DNA of 64,000 bases from Aralia elata. Lineage: Eukaryota; Streptophyta; Magnoliopsida; Apiales; Araliaceae. The notes under the pieces were generated by a model. It made no database searches. It saw nothing but the letters and a program-made list of their open reading frames with translations, and was not told where the DNA came from. The first letter of the stretch is position 1, and the number at the start of each line of letters is the position of its first letter. Below are positions 11,363 to 19,785 of the stretch, one piece after another. The position numbers and the translations under genes are program-made. The stretch spans positions 65,892,889-65,956,888 of the forward strand of contig CM068388.1 in the NCBI GenBank assembly GCA_034770075.1. Reading direction: 5' to 3'.

Positions 11363-11387
11363 GAGGGGTGCCTAACACCTTCCCCTC
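11363..11387 (+). other. Conserved LTR hairpin
   Basis: GAGGGG pairs with CCCCTC around a 13-nt loop (TGCCTAACACCTT). The same loop and a similar stem occur in both LTRs of element B (minus strand, near 42160-42190 and 55325-55355). It lies in the R/U5 region, where it could affect RNA folding or 3' processing. Confidence 0.5.
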
Positions 11388-11517
11388 ACTTAAGCAAGCC
11401 CCCGAACTCTATGAATCTCGATTCGCAGACCAATTAATTCGGAGTCACACATGAGCCAGCGATTTATAAAAAAACGAAAACTCGGATGAGTTGGTACATC
11501 CATTTCAAATATACCAA

Positions 11518-11529
11518 CTGGCGACTCTG
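11518..11529 (+). other. 12-nt copy of the primer-binding site inside the LTR
   Basis: CTGGCGACTCTG here is identical to 11668-11679 at the primer-binding site, 150 bp downstream. The same pair exists in element B (55186-55197 and 55033-55044) and in all four LTRs of the two elements. Confidence 0.7.
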
Positions 11530-11668
11530 GTTAATTGGCTCATCATAAAAACGATCTTTCAAAACCCCGTCGACCTCAATGCCGACCTTTTCCAAACGTC
11601 ATCTAAACCAAAAGGCTAAAATTGGAAGAGACCAAAAAGAGGAGAAGCGAAAACCCGGCGTCGACAGC

Positions 11669-11686
11669 TGGCGACTCTGCTGGGGA
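11669..11686 (+). other. Primer-binding site of A
   Basis: TGGCGACTCTGCTGGGGA begins two bases after the LTR end. It has the form of a site complementary to the 3' CCA end of a tRNA and resembles the tRNA-Arg sites reported for Ogre elements. The exact tRNA was not verified. Element B has the same site. Confidence 0.75.
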
Positions 11687-12463
11687 ACATTAGAGGGCTT
11701 AAGCCGCATTAAAATCTTGATGCTATTCTATCCTTTAAAAAAATTCATGAATATGTGTGTGCATGCGATATTTTGATCTTTTGTGTTTTTGTTGTGTGAA
11801 TGCGTGTTTTGTCCAATAAATGAATGATTGAATGGAATGGCTTTACTTTAAAGAAATCATTTGCATACGGTGAGGACGATGAATGTGAATGTATGTTGAG
11901 AGAGTACCTCCTCCTGAGGCGAACCTGTCGGTTGCTTATTACTGGACTCGATGGGGCTGCTCCCCGGAGATGGCTCAGGAAACGCACCACTCAAATCCGC
12001 TCCAATCGAAAGGGCTCAAACGAGTAGATTGCGAAGATTTGGGAACCTTCATGCCGAAAAGCCCGCGAGAGTAACCCTAGGGTAGGTCAGCCTCAGATTA
12101 ACCCGACGCAGGATAAGTCTCTTCATGCCCTTTTACGTTTCTGCATATAAATGCCATAATTCCATTGCAACATATTCATATATGCTTCCCCTTTATGTCA
12201 AAAGAAAATACTAACCCCTGTGTTTTGCAGGGAACGACACGGGAAGCATAAATCATATCTAGCATGTATTATTTCAATAAAGAACCGCTAACGAGTTGTT
12301 TTGCAGAAAAAGATTAAAAAATCCAAAAAACCCACAAAAGGTTACGGTTTTAGCATGCATCCATTCTTTCATTTCCCCAAGACTAAACTTCGAACCATTG
12401 TTTCGCAGGATTGCTCCTCAAACCCGTTCGCAGTCTAAGAAAGCCCAGGTCTCTACATCTGAA
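11687..12463 (+). other. Leader of A before gag
   Basis: About 780 bp with no convincing ORF. Much of it is conserved in B (54723-55020 and 50673-51145), including a CGGTTGCTTATTACTGGACTCG-like stretch. TTTTGCAG occurs at 12223-12230 and 12299-12306 and could serve as a splice acceptor, but I cannot assign a donor. Confidence 0.5.
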
Positions 12464-15400
12464 ATGGCTGATCTTCCTAACCATAATTCCATATCTCGGG
12501 AGGAGTTTGATGATTTTAAAAGACAGATGATGGAAATGGCCACAATGTTAAAGGAACAGTTCTTAATCAGACAGGATCCGGTAAACCAGGGATCGCATAA
12601 TACTCCACCACCAGGGGATGATCAGAATCCTCCTAAAAATGGTACAAACTTGCTTAAAGAGGACCAACCCCGACTCAAGGACGAGCCAGTCATCCCAAAG
12701 GCCGTTCCCATACCTAGCAGGACAGTGATTACTATCCCAGAGGAAGGGGACCATGACGACCTTCGGAGGAAAATGAAATACATGGAGGAAACCATCCAAT
12801 CTCTAAAGGGCATAGGCTCCCTGGGCAGGGTTAATTACTCGGATTTATGTGTTTTCCCCGGGGCCAGATATCCAGAAAAGTTCAAAGTTCCCGAGTTTGA
12901 AAAATACAATGGAAAGGGAGACCCCTATACACACTTGAAAATATACATTGGAGAACTCGGGGCTTATGCCGAAGACGAGGGGTTAAGAATGCAGCTATTT
13001 CAGAAAAGCTTAACAGGGGAGGCAAGAATATGGTATGCCCGCCTCGACAACGCCCGAATCCACAACTGGGAGGAATTGGCCCATACTTTCTTAACCCAAT
13101 ACAGCTTTCAGGCCCAGATGGCTCTTGACAGGTACCAAATGACAAAGGTTAAAAAACAGCCTAGGGAATCCTTTAGGGAATATGCGCAAAGATGGAGGGG
13201 CATGGCTGCCCAGGTAACTCCCCCGATGAGCGAATCAGAGATGGTAATGACCTTTGTGGACATTCAGGAGGCACCGTATTATGAGAGGGTCATCTCGGGG
13301 ATTGGAAGACCTTTTGCGGAAATGATTAAACATGGAGAGATGGTTGACATGGGGTTGAAATCGGGTAAAATCCGGGATCTTACTGCTTTAGAAACTGCTG
13401 CCGAGCAAATACAGAATGGAAACTATGGTAGCACTTCCCGGAGAGTCCAAAAGAGGAAGGAAGAGGATGTCTCCCTCATCCTACAAGGGTCGTCCAGTAA
13501 AGCAGAAAACCATCTTCCGGTACAGGCACAGAGGGGAGGGCCACCCCGACAGCCCAATTTCTCAGATCAAAGAGCAGAGGGGCGAAGAAGATATGAGGCC
13601 TCGCAAAACCGAGTATTCACCCCGCTCGGGGAGCCGCTTGAACGAGTATTAGCGGTATTAGTAGCCCAAAAGAAGATTGTTGGTTTGGCACCCCCGAGTG
13701 ACCCAAAAGGTAGAAGGTTTGACCCGAGCAAGCGGTGTGCATACCACTCCAGTTCCCCTGGCCATGATACACAGGATTGCTGGACGTTAAAGCATCGAAT
13801 CCAAAACCTGATTGACAGTGGAGAGATTGTGGTGGAACAGCCGGATTCCCCGAATGTTAAGGCAAATCCCCTGCCAAGACATGATGGAGGGGGAGTCAAT
13901 GCGACGGAGGCAAGTGAGGCGGGGGAGCCGCCAAGGTTGAACTATGTGCAGAAAGTTGAGGAGATGATAAATGTGATACATGACCATGGGAGTGCGAGGG
14001 TAACGCCCATCAAGTTGATAGGGGTAAGTACGAATAACATAGAGGGACCTATCAAGTTGACAGCTCCGAGGCCCATCATTTTTGCTGCAAGGCCACAACT
14101 CCCTATCAGTAGTCTGAAGAGTGTACCCTGGAATTATGGGGGAATACCAGAGGAAGCGGCCAGTTGTGCTTCCGTGACGACCAAGGGGAACCCCTTATAT
14201 CTTCCCGGGCGAGTCCTTGAGAGCCAAAAGAGAAAAAATGAAGAGGTTTCCGAGGAAAGGGCCATAGAGTTTTTGAAAAGGATGGATCACCCAGAAACGA
14301 GGGGGATCCAGATTTTAAGTGAGGAATCAACCCTAACATCGGTCATGGACTTGGTGTTGTCATCCAATGAGCACTGCAAAACCATGATGAAGGTTCTGGA
14401 GGAGGCATTTGTGTCCAAAGAAATTAGTGAGGAGGGTTTCGGCCGGTTGGTAGGCCACTTATTGGAAACCGATGCAATATCCTTTACAGATGAGGACATT
14501 CCCGAAGAGGGAAGGGGGCACCGAAAACCGCTACACATTGCAGTAATCTCCTCAGGATACGTCATGAATGGGGTACTGATCGACGGGGGATCGGCATTGA
14601 ATATATGTCCTCTCAGTACGCTGAAGAAAATGAACATCAGTCCCAAGCGCCTGCGGGCCAGTCATGTGGTGGTTCGGGCTTTTGACGGATCCCGGAGGGA
14701 CACCATCGGAGAGATAGAATTGCCAGTGGAGATAGGACCCTGTACTTTTGATATCTCCTTCCAAGTCCTGGATATCACGGCAAGCTACAACCTGCTGTTA
14801 GGGAGGCCGTGGATACACATGGCCGGGGCAGTCCCTTCCACGCTCCACCAACAAATCAAGTTGATCATCGATGGGAATCTGGTAACAATCTCGGCCGAAT
14901 GTGATGACCCTTTTCCTCCCAGGAGTGGCCTACCAGTAATCAATGTGGATGAGTCAGCGGCGCCTGCCAGCTTTCAAGCACTAGAGATTAGCACTCCCCA
15001 TTATAGATGCCTGGGAGCTCCAGCTGTGAAACCAAGGGTCTCTCCGGAGCTCACCTTTGTGGCAAAGGAAATGATTAAAATGAACTTCCAACCTGGACAG
15101 GGACTAGGGAAAAGCAGTCAGGGAATCACCAAGCCCATCCACCTACCACAGCAGATAGGCAAAGCAGGATTGGGATATCATGTGGGCGCAGTGCGGGGAC
15201 ACCGTCAGGGTGCGACTCCGATTCGACTAATTGGCAGTCCAGCGACCAAAGCCAACAATGAGCAGGGGATCAGCGGACCTATGATTGGGGCAGGGAATGA
15301 AGAGTTAACCCCCACACGTAATGAGTCGGCCCGGAGGGAAAGTTTCCTGCAGGAGGTCGCAAAAGAGTTTGAAACCAAATGCTACATCCCCGGACAATCA

Positions 15401-15637
15401 ACAAGCAGTAAGGAGGGGACGAATATTGTCATACCACCGGGAGCCCAACAAGTTGTGCCTGTCATCGATTGGGCAGGACTGATTATTCCTGGAGAAGGTA
15501 TGGAGGAGAACTCAGGCGACGTATCCGTAATCATCGGGGAGGTGTCCGATGTGAGGACCTCTTTCATCCAGCGCATTTCAGCTGACCTGACCATCGACAA
15601 TTGGACCCAGAAACCAGTGATATCCAAACAGGGGTAA
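12464..15637 (+). CDS. Gag-protease polyprotein with G-patch domain (element A)
   Basis: 1057 residues from the first in-frame ATG; the frame is open further upstream but without ATG, and the same ATG is kept in B. Residues ~1-150 are hydrophilic. Residues ~150-290 are the retrotransposon gag capsid-like region (GDPYTHLKIYIGEL, then WEELAHTFLTQY). Near residue 425 is a CAYHS...GHDTQDC cysteine-histidine motif in place of a standard zinc knuckle. Residues ~690-790 are the aspartic protease, active site IDGGSALN (Asp near 707). Residues ~866-910 match a G-patch (PGQGLGKSSQG.T.PI and GLGYH), an RNA-binding and helicase-activating motif. The ORF ends at a TAA that overlaps the intron donor, so unspliced RNA gives gag-pro and spliced RNA should give gag-pro-pol. 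Confidence 0.9.
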   Translation: MADLPNHNSISREEFDDFKRQMMEMATMLKEQFLIRQDPVNQGSHNTPPPGDDQNPPKNGTNLLKEDQPRLKDEPVIPKAVPIPSRTVITIPEEGDHDDLRRKMKYMEETIQSLKGIGSLGRVNYSDLCVFPGARYPEKFKVPEFEKYNGKGDPYTHLKIYIGELGAYAEDEGLRMQLFQKSLTGEARIWYARLDNARIHNWEELAHTFLTQYSFQAQMALDRYQMTKVKKQPRESFREYAQRWRGMAAQVTPPMSESEMVMTFVDIQEAPYYERVISGIGRPFAEMIKHGEMVDMGLKSGKIRDLTALETAAEQIQNGNYGSTSRRVQKRKEEDVSLILQGSSSKAENHLPVQAQRGGPPRQPNFSDQRAEGRRRYEASQNRVFTPLGEPLERVLAVLVAQKKIVGLAPPSDPKGRRFDPSKRCAYHSSSPGHDTQDCWTLKHRIQNLIDSGEIVVEQPDSPNVKANPLPRHDGGGVNATEASEAGEPPRLNYVQKVEEMINVIHDHGSARVTPIKLIGVSTNNIEGPIKLTAPRPIIFAARPQLPISSLKSVPWNYGGIPEEAASCASVTTKGNPLYLPGRVLESQKRKNEEVSEERAIEFLKRMDHPETRGIQILSEESTLTSVMDLVLSSNEHCKTMMKVLEEAFVSKEISEEGFGRLVGHLLETDAISFTDEDIPEEGRGHRKPLHIAVISSGYVMNGVLIDGGSALNICPLSTLKKMNISPKRLRASHVVVRAFDGSRRDTIGEIELPVEIGPCTFDISFQVLDITASYNLLLGRPWIHMAGAVPSTLHQQIKLIIDGNLVTISAECDDPFPPRSGLPVINVDESAAPASFQALEISTPHYRCLGAPAVKPRVSPELTFVAKEMIKMNFQPGQGLGKSSQGITKPIHLPQQIGKAGLGYHVGAVRGHRQGATPIRLIGSPATKANNEQGISGPMIGAGNEELTPTRNESARRESFLQEVAKEFETKCYIPGQSTSSKEGTNIVIPPGAQQVVPVIDWAGLIIPGEGMEENSGDVSVIIGEVSDVRTSFIQRISADLTIDNWTQKPVISKQG

Positions 15638-15800
15638 AGCTCGACGGCAGGGTGGTTGACCCCAGATGAGGGGGAATGAAGAAGTTTTATTTTGTTGTTG
15701 TTTTATTTCTGCATAATTGTGTCGTTTCTTCGTGTTATTTGAAATTGCGATCGTCGTGAAAAAATGATTTATATATGACAAGTATTTTGTTTCATGTCAG
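15634..15800 (+). other. Putative intron joining gag-pro to pol
   Basis: Donor GGG|GTAAAGC at 15634 and acceptor TTTCATGTCAG|GTGTACC ending at 15800, 167 nt, with a T-rich 3' half. Removing it deletes the gag-pro stop codon (15635-15637) and joins codon GG|G to the pol frame exactly. Ogre elements are known to splice an intron between protease and reverse transcriptase, and the position here is the same. Confidence 0.8.
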
Positions 15801-15801
15801 G

Positions 15802-18800
15802 TGTACCCATTTGAGTAATCCTTGCCTAACAGATGGTCCTTCAAATTTGAATGATGATTATGATTTTGACATTGAGCTGGATTTCGATTTAATGGGCATT
15901 GAACAAGATGAGACAGATTACGACGACGCACCTGACGAGATCAAGGGATGGGTCGAGGATAAACCCAAACCCAACTTGGACCAAACCATCACCATTGATA
16001 TTGGAACCCCTGACAATCCAAAAGAACTCAAGATAGGGACAGACCTTAACCCCAGCCAAAAAGCAGAAATAATTGAGTTACTAAGCCAATATGAGGATGT
16101 CTTCGCCTGGTCTCATGAGGATATGATTGGCTTGTCCACCGACATTGTGGTACACCGATTACCCATCAAGGAGGGCTTCAGGCCTGTCAAGCAGAAACTG
16201 AGGAAGTTGAAACCTGAGTGGAGTTTAAAGGTGAAGGAGGAGATCATCAAGCAGTTCAGGGCGGGAATCATTATGGTATCTACTTACCCGGAATGGCTAT
16301 CCAATGTGGTCCCAGTGGCTAAACCTGGAGGAAAGGTGAGGGTATGCGTAGACTACAGAGATCTAAACAAGGCCAGTCTCAAGGATAACTTCCCGGTGCC
16401 TTTCATACACATCCTGGTAGATAACACAGCCCAGTACGAAATGTATTCTTTTGTGGATTGCTTCGCGGGATATCATCAGATAATGGTGGCGGAGGAAGAT
16501 CGGGAAAAGACCGCATTCATCACCCCTTGGGGCACTTTCTGCTATAGACGACTGGCTTTTGGCCTCACAAACGCGGGGGCTACTTATCAGAGGGCCATGA
16601 TGGCCTTATTCCACGATATGATGCACAGGGAGATAGAGGTCTACGTGGACGACATTATTGTGAAATCGAAGGTAGAATCCGATCATATAATTCATCTCAA
16701 AAAGCTATTCGATCGGCTCAGGAAATATAATTTGAAACTCAATCCAGCCAAGTGTGCTTTCGGAGTACAGTCGGGCAAGCTCTTGGGTTTCCTGGTTAGT
16801 GATCGGGGCATTGAGTTGGATCCAGCAAAGATTAAGGCCATTGTGGATATGCCAGCACCTCGCACAGAGAAGGAGATAAGGGGATTCCTGGGGAGAGTAA
16901 ACTTCATCAGCCGTTTTATATCTCACTTGACGACTACATGTGAGCCGATTTTTAAATTGTTAAGAAAGGGTGCTTCCCAAGAATGGAATGAGCAGTGTCA
17001 AAAGGCGTTTCAGACCATTAAAAAGCAATTGACTGAGGCACCAGTGCTGGTACCCCCGAGGGATGGGATCCCTCTGTTTATGTACATATCGGTCAATGCC
17101 ATCGCGATGGGATGTATGTTGGGACAGAAAAATGAGGCGGGTAAAGAGCAGGCCATCTATTACCTCAGCAAAAGATTTAGCCAATGTGAGCAGAATTACA
17201 CTCCCATCGAGAAGACTTGTTGTGCTCTGGCCTGGGCTGCAGGGAGATTACAGCACTACCTCCATGGGCATACAACGTACCTGATATCAAGAATGGATCC
17301 CCTAAAATATATTTTTGAAAGGCCCATGCTGAATTGTCGATTATCCAGATGGCAGTTAATCTTACAACAGTTTGACATGGTGTACGTGACCCAGAAGGCC
17401 ATGAAAGGGCAGGGAATTGCAGATCAGTTGGCAGAAACCCCGTCCGGAGGGACGGAGCCTTTAGAAACTCCTCTTCCGGGCGAGGATATATTTTGGGTAT
17501 CGCACGAAAAATGTGATGACGAGGGACAATTTTGGAAGCTGTATTTTGATGGTGCCATGAATGCCGAGGGGGCAGGAGCCGGAGCGGTCCTAGTCTCTAT
17601 CACCGGAGAACAATACCCCGTGGCCACTAAACTTCGTTTCAGCAATTCGAACAACACCGCTGAATACGAGGGGTGTATCTTGGGACTCCGATTGGCCCGT
17701 GACATGGGAGTAAAAAGACTAGCGGTGTTCGGGGATTCAGAGTTGGTAATCAGACAAACAATCGGGGTATACAACACTAAGGAGCTTCGGTTACTTCCAT
17801 ACCATCGTTGTGTCACCCAGCTTATGCAAGAGTTCGAAGATATCGCCTTCCGCCATATTCCTCGGGGACGAAATGATTTTGCCGATGCATTGGCGACTTT
17901 GGCTTCCTTAATCCACGTGATCAAGAGTAGGGACAGTCCACAGATCGAGATCACCGTACAGAATGCCCCGGCATATGAGGAAAATGTGGCAGTGTTATCA
18001 AACGAGGTGGTGTTGACGAGGCAGCCCTGGTATCACGACATAAGGGAATATCTGAGAGACAGATCCCTTCCCGATCAGGCAAATCGGACTGAAAGGATGA
18101 GAATTCAAAAGATGGCGATGAAGTTTTACCTGAGTGGCGATTCACTTTACAAAAGGGATGCCGGGTTGGGACTGTTGCAGTGCGTAGATGAAACACAGGC
18201 CCGAAAGATTATGAATGAAATACATGGTGGAGTGTGTGGGCCCCATATGAGTGGACCGATGCTTGCCAAAAAGATTTTGAGGACAGGGCATTATTGGTTG
18301 ACGCTGAGGGCCGATTGCGAAGATCATGTCAAACGGTGTTATCAATGTCAGGCGCACGGTAATGTGATACATACGCCTCCCCATGAACTGCACTGTATGG
18401 CCTCCCCGTGGCCATTTTCGATGTGGGGAATGGATGTAATCGGACCAATAGAGCCCAAAGCAAGCAACGGGCACCGGTTCATTTTCGTCATGATCGATTA
18501 TTTCACCAAATGGGTAGAGGCAGCTTCTTTCCCTAAAGTAACTCAGGAGGTCATCGTCAGCTTCATCAGGAATAATGTCATTTGCCGATATGGGCAACCT
18601 GAGGTTGTGGTCTCCGACAATGCCAAGAATTTAAACAACGCCCTCATGAAGGGACTGTGTGACCAGTTCAAGATTAAGCACCTCAATTCCGTCATTTACC
18701 GTCCCAAAATGAATGGGGCAGTGGAGGCGGCCAATAAGAACATCAAGAAGATCATGGCGAAAATGTCTGCTAATCATCGGGGATGGCCGGATCTGTTACC

Positions 18801-19275
18801 CCTCACCCTGCTGGCATACCGAACATCCACGCGTACTTCTACGGGAGCAACCCCTTACGCCTTGGTATATGGAATGGAGGCTGTCCTGCCAGTTGAAGTT
18901 GAGATGGCGTCCCTCAGAATAGTGATCGATGCTCAGATAAGCGAGGAGGATTGGATGCAAAGTCGATACGACCAATTGGCCCTAATTGATGAAAGGAGGG
19001 TGGCTGCTGTTTGGCACGGCCAGCTATATCAACAGAGGATCTCCCGATCATATGACAAAAGGATCAGACCTCGGAAATTCAAGGAGAATGACCTGGTGCT
19101 AAAGAGAATCATGTCTTGTCAGGACGAAGCCAGGGGGAAGTTTGCCCCGAATTGGGAAGGACCATTCGTGATTAAGAAGGTGCTGTCCGGAGGAGCCCTC
19201 ATATTGCAAGAAATGGATGGTGAGGTATTTCCACAACCCCTCAATGCTGACTCGGTGAAGCGGTTCTACGCTTAA
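15802..19275 (+). CDS. Pol: reverse transcriptase, two RNase H domains, integrase (element A)
   Basis: Read as the second exon after the 15634-15800 intron (1157 residues); the frame is also open back to 15775. Numbering from 15775, reverse transcriptase spans about residues 130-330 with YVDD at 290-293. The first RNase H (about 420-560) has YISVNAIAMG where the catalytic Asp is expected, so it looks inactive. A second, archaeal-type RNase H (about 585-710) keeps D (YFDGAMN), E (TAEYEG), D (FGDSELV) and D (NDFADAL). Integrase follows with a His/Cys zinc motif (about 810-865) and the DD35E triad at Asp887, Asp948 and Glu984. No chromodomain. Dual RNase H is a known mark of the Tat lineage. No stops or frameshifts. 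Confidence 0.95.
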   Translation, partial: CTHLSNPCLTDGPSNLNDDYDFDIELDFDLMGIEQDETDYDDAPDEIKGWVEDKPKPNLDQTITIDIGTPDNPKELKIGTDLNPSQKAEIIELLSQYEDVFAWSHEDMIGLSTDIVVHRLPIKEGFRPVKQKLRKLKPEWSLKVKEEIIKQFRAGIIMVSTYPEWLSNVVPVAKPGGKVRVCVDYRDLNKASLKDNFPVPFIHILVDNTAQYEMYSFVDCFAGYHQIMVAEEDREKTAFITPWGTFCYRRLAFGLTNAGATYQRAMMALFHDMMHREIEVYVDDIIVKSKVESDHIIHLKKLFDRLRKYNLKLNPAKCAFGVQSGKLLGFLVSDRGIELDPAKIKAIVDMPAPRTEKEIRGFLGRVNFISRFISHLTTTCEPIFKLLRKGASQEWNEQCQKAFQTIKKQLTEAPVLVPPRDGIPLFMYISVNAIAMGCMLGQKNEAGKEQAIYYLSKRFSQCEQNYTPIEKTCCALAWAAGRLQHYLHGHTTYLISRMDPLKYIFERPMLNCRLSRWQLILQQFDMVYVTQKAMKGQGIADQLAETPSGGTEPLETPLPGEDIFWVSHEKCDDEGQFWKLYFDGAMNAEGAGAGAVLVSITGEQYPVATKLRFSNSNNTAEYEGCILGLRLARDMGVKRLAVFGDSELVIRQTIGVYNTKELRLLPYHRCVTQLMQEFEDIAFRHIPRGRNDFADALATLASLIHVIKSRDSPQIEITVQNAPAYEENVAVLSNEVVLTRQPWYHDIREYLRDRSLPDQANRTERMRIQKMAMKFYLSGDSLYKRDAGLGLLQCVDETQARKIMNEIHGGVCGPHMSGPMLAKKILRTGHYWLTLRADCEDHVKRCYQCQAHGNVIHTPPHELHCMASPWPFSMWGMDVIGPIEPKASNGHRFIFVMIDYFTKWVEAASFPKVTQEVIVSFIRNNVICRYGQPEVVVSDNAKNLNNALMKGLCDQFKIKHLNSVIYRPKMNGAVEAANKNIKKIMAKMSANHRGWPDLLPLTLLAYRTSTRTSTGATPYALVYGMEAVLPVEVEMASLRIVIDAQISEEDWMQSRYDQLALIDERRVAAVWHGQLYQQRISRSYDKRIRPRKFKENDLVLKRIMSCQDEARGKFAPNWEGPFVIKKVLSGGALILQEMDGEVFPQPLNADSVKRFYA

Positions 19276-19307
19276 ATTATCAGTTCTTTTTTTCCTTTGA
19301 GAGCGAA

Positions 19308-19347
19308 CTACGTAGGACCTGATCTCCCAACTTGTGGGGGTACGTAG
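19308..19347 (+). other. Conserved 40-nt hairpin after pol
   Basis: CTACGTA (19308-19314) pairs with TACGTAG (19341-19347). Inside, CTCCCA pairs with TGGGGG around loop ACTTG, with GGACCTGAT on the 5' side. Element B has the same hairpin at 47861-47900 (minus) and its three differences in the inner stem all keep pairing. It starts 32 nt after the pol stop. Confidence 0.7.
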
Positions 19348-19785
19348 GCAGCCATCATGGCGCGGTCCGATCCTTTAAAAATAATCCTTTCCCCAACCAA
19401 AACCAATTTTCGATAGCCCGATAAAACCTTCCTACACCCTCAAAACCTTCCCGAAACCAACTGCCTAACCAGTTTCATCCCAGAATACATACCCTGATCC
19501 AACCCAAACAGTTATCCAAAATCTGAGATTCAATCCGACGAAATCAAAAGGTGTGCGGCAACATCTGTCAAATCTCCATCAAGTCTTGAGGAAAGAAAGA
19601 AGGCGAAATGTCAAAATCATGGTCAGTTAGATAAAATGATGATCCAATGGAGGGCAATGATACGACAAAAGGGGAAAATGACTAAATTTAAATGCATGTC
19701 TATATATATATAAGTCGTTTTATTACAAGATTTCTCTTTCAATAACTGATGAAACCAACATAGTCTATGCAGGAAATAAAATAAT

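Larger units (their letters stand above)
9551..11666 (+). repeat. Element A 5' LTR (2116 bp)
   Basis: Begins TGTAGACACCCAAATTTTGCG and ends ACCCGGCGTCGACA. It contains three palindromes and a TATA-like box (U3), a GAGGGG...CCCCTC hairpin, an alternating CA/CG tract near 11267-11302 and a 12-nt copy of the primer-binding site. Short open frames here recur identically in the 3' LTR and show no domain, so I do not call them genes. Confidence 0.95.

Noticed and set aside
11669..11686. tRNA gene at the primer-binding site
   Set aside because: Only the complement of a tRNA 3' end is present; no cloverleaf around it. No tRNA or rRNA gene was seen in the window.
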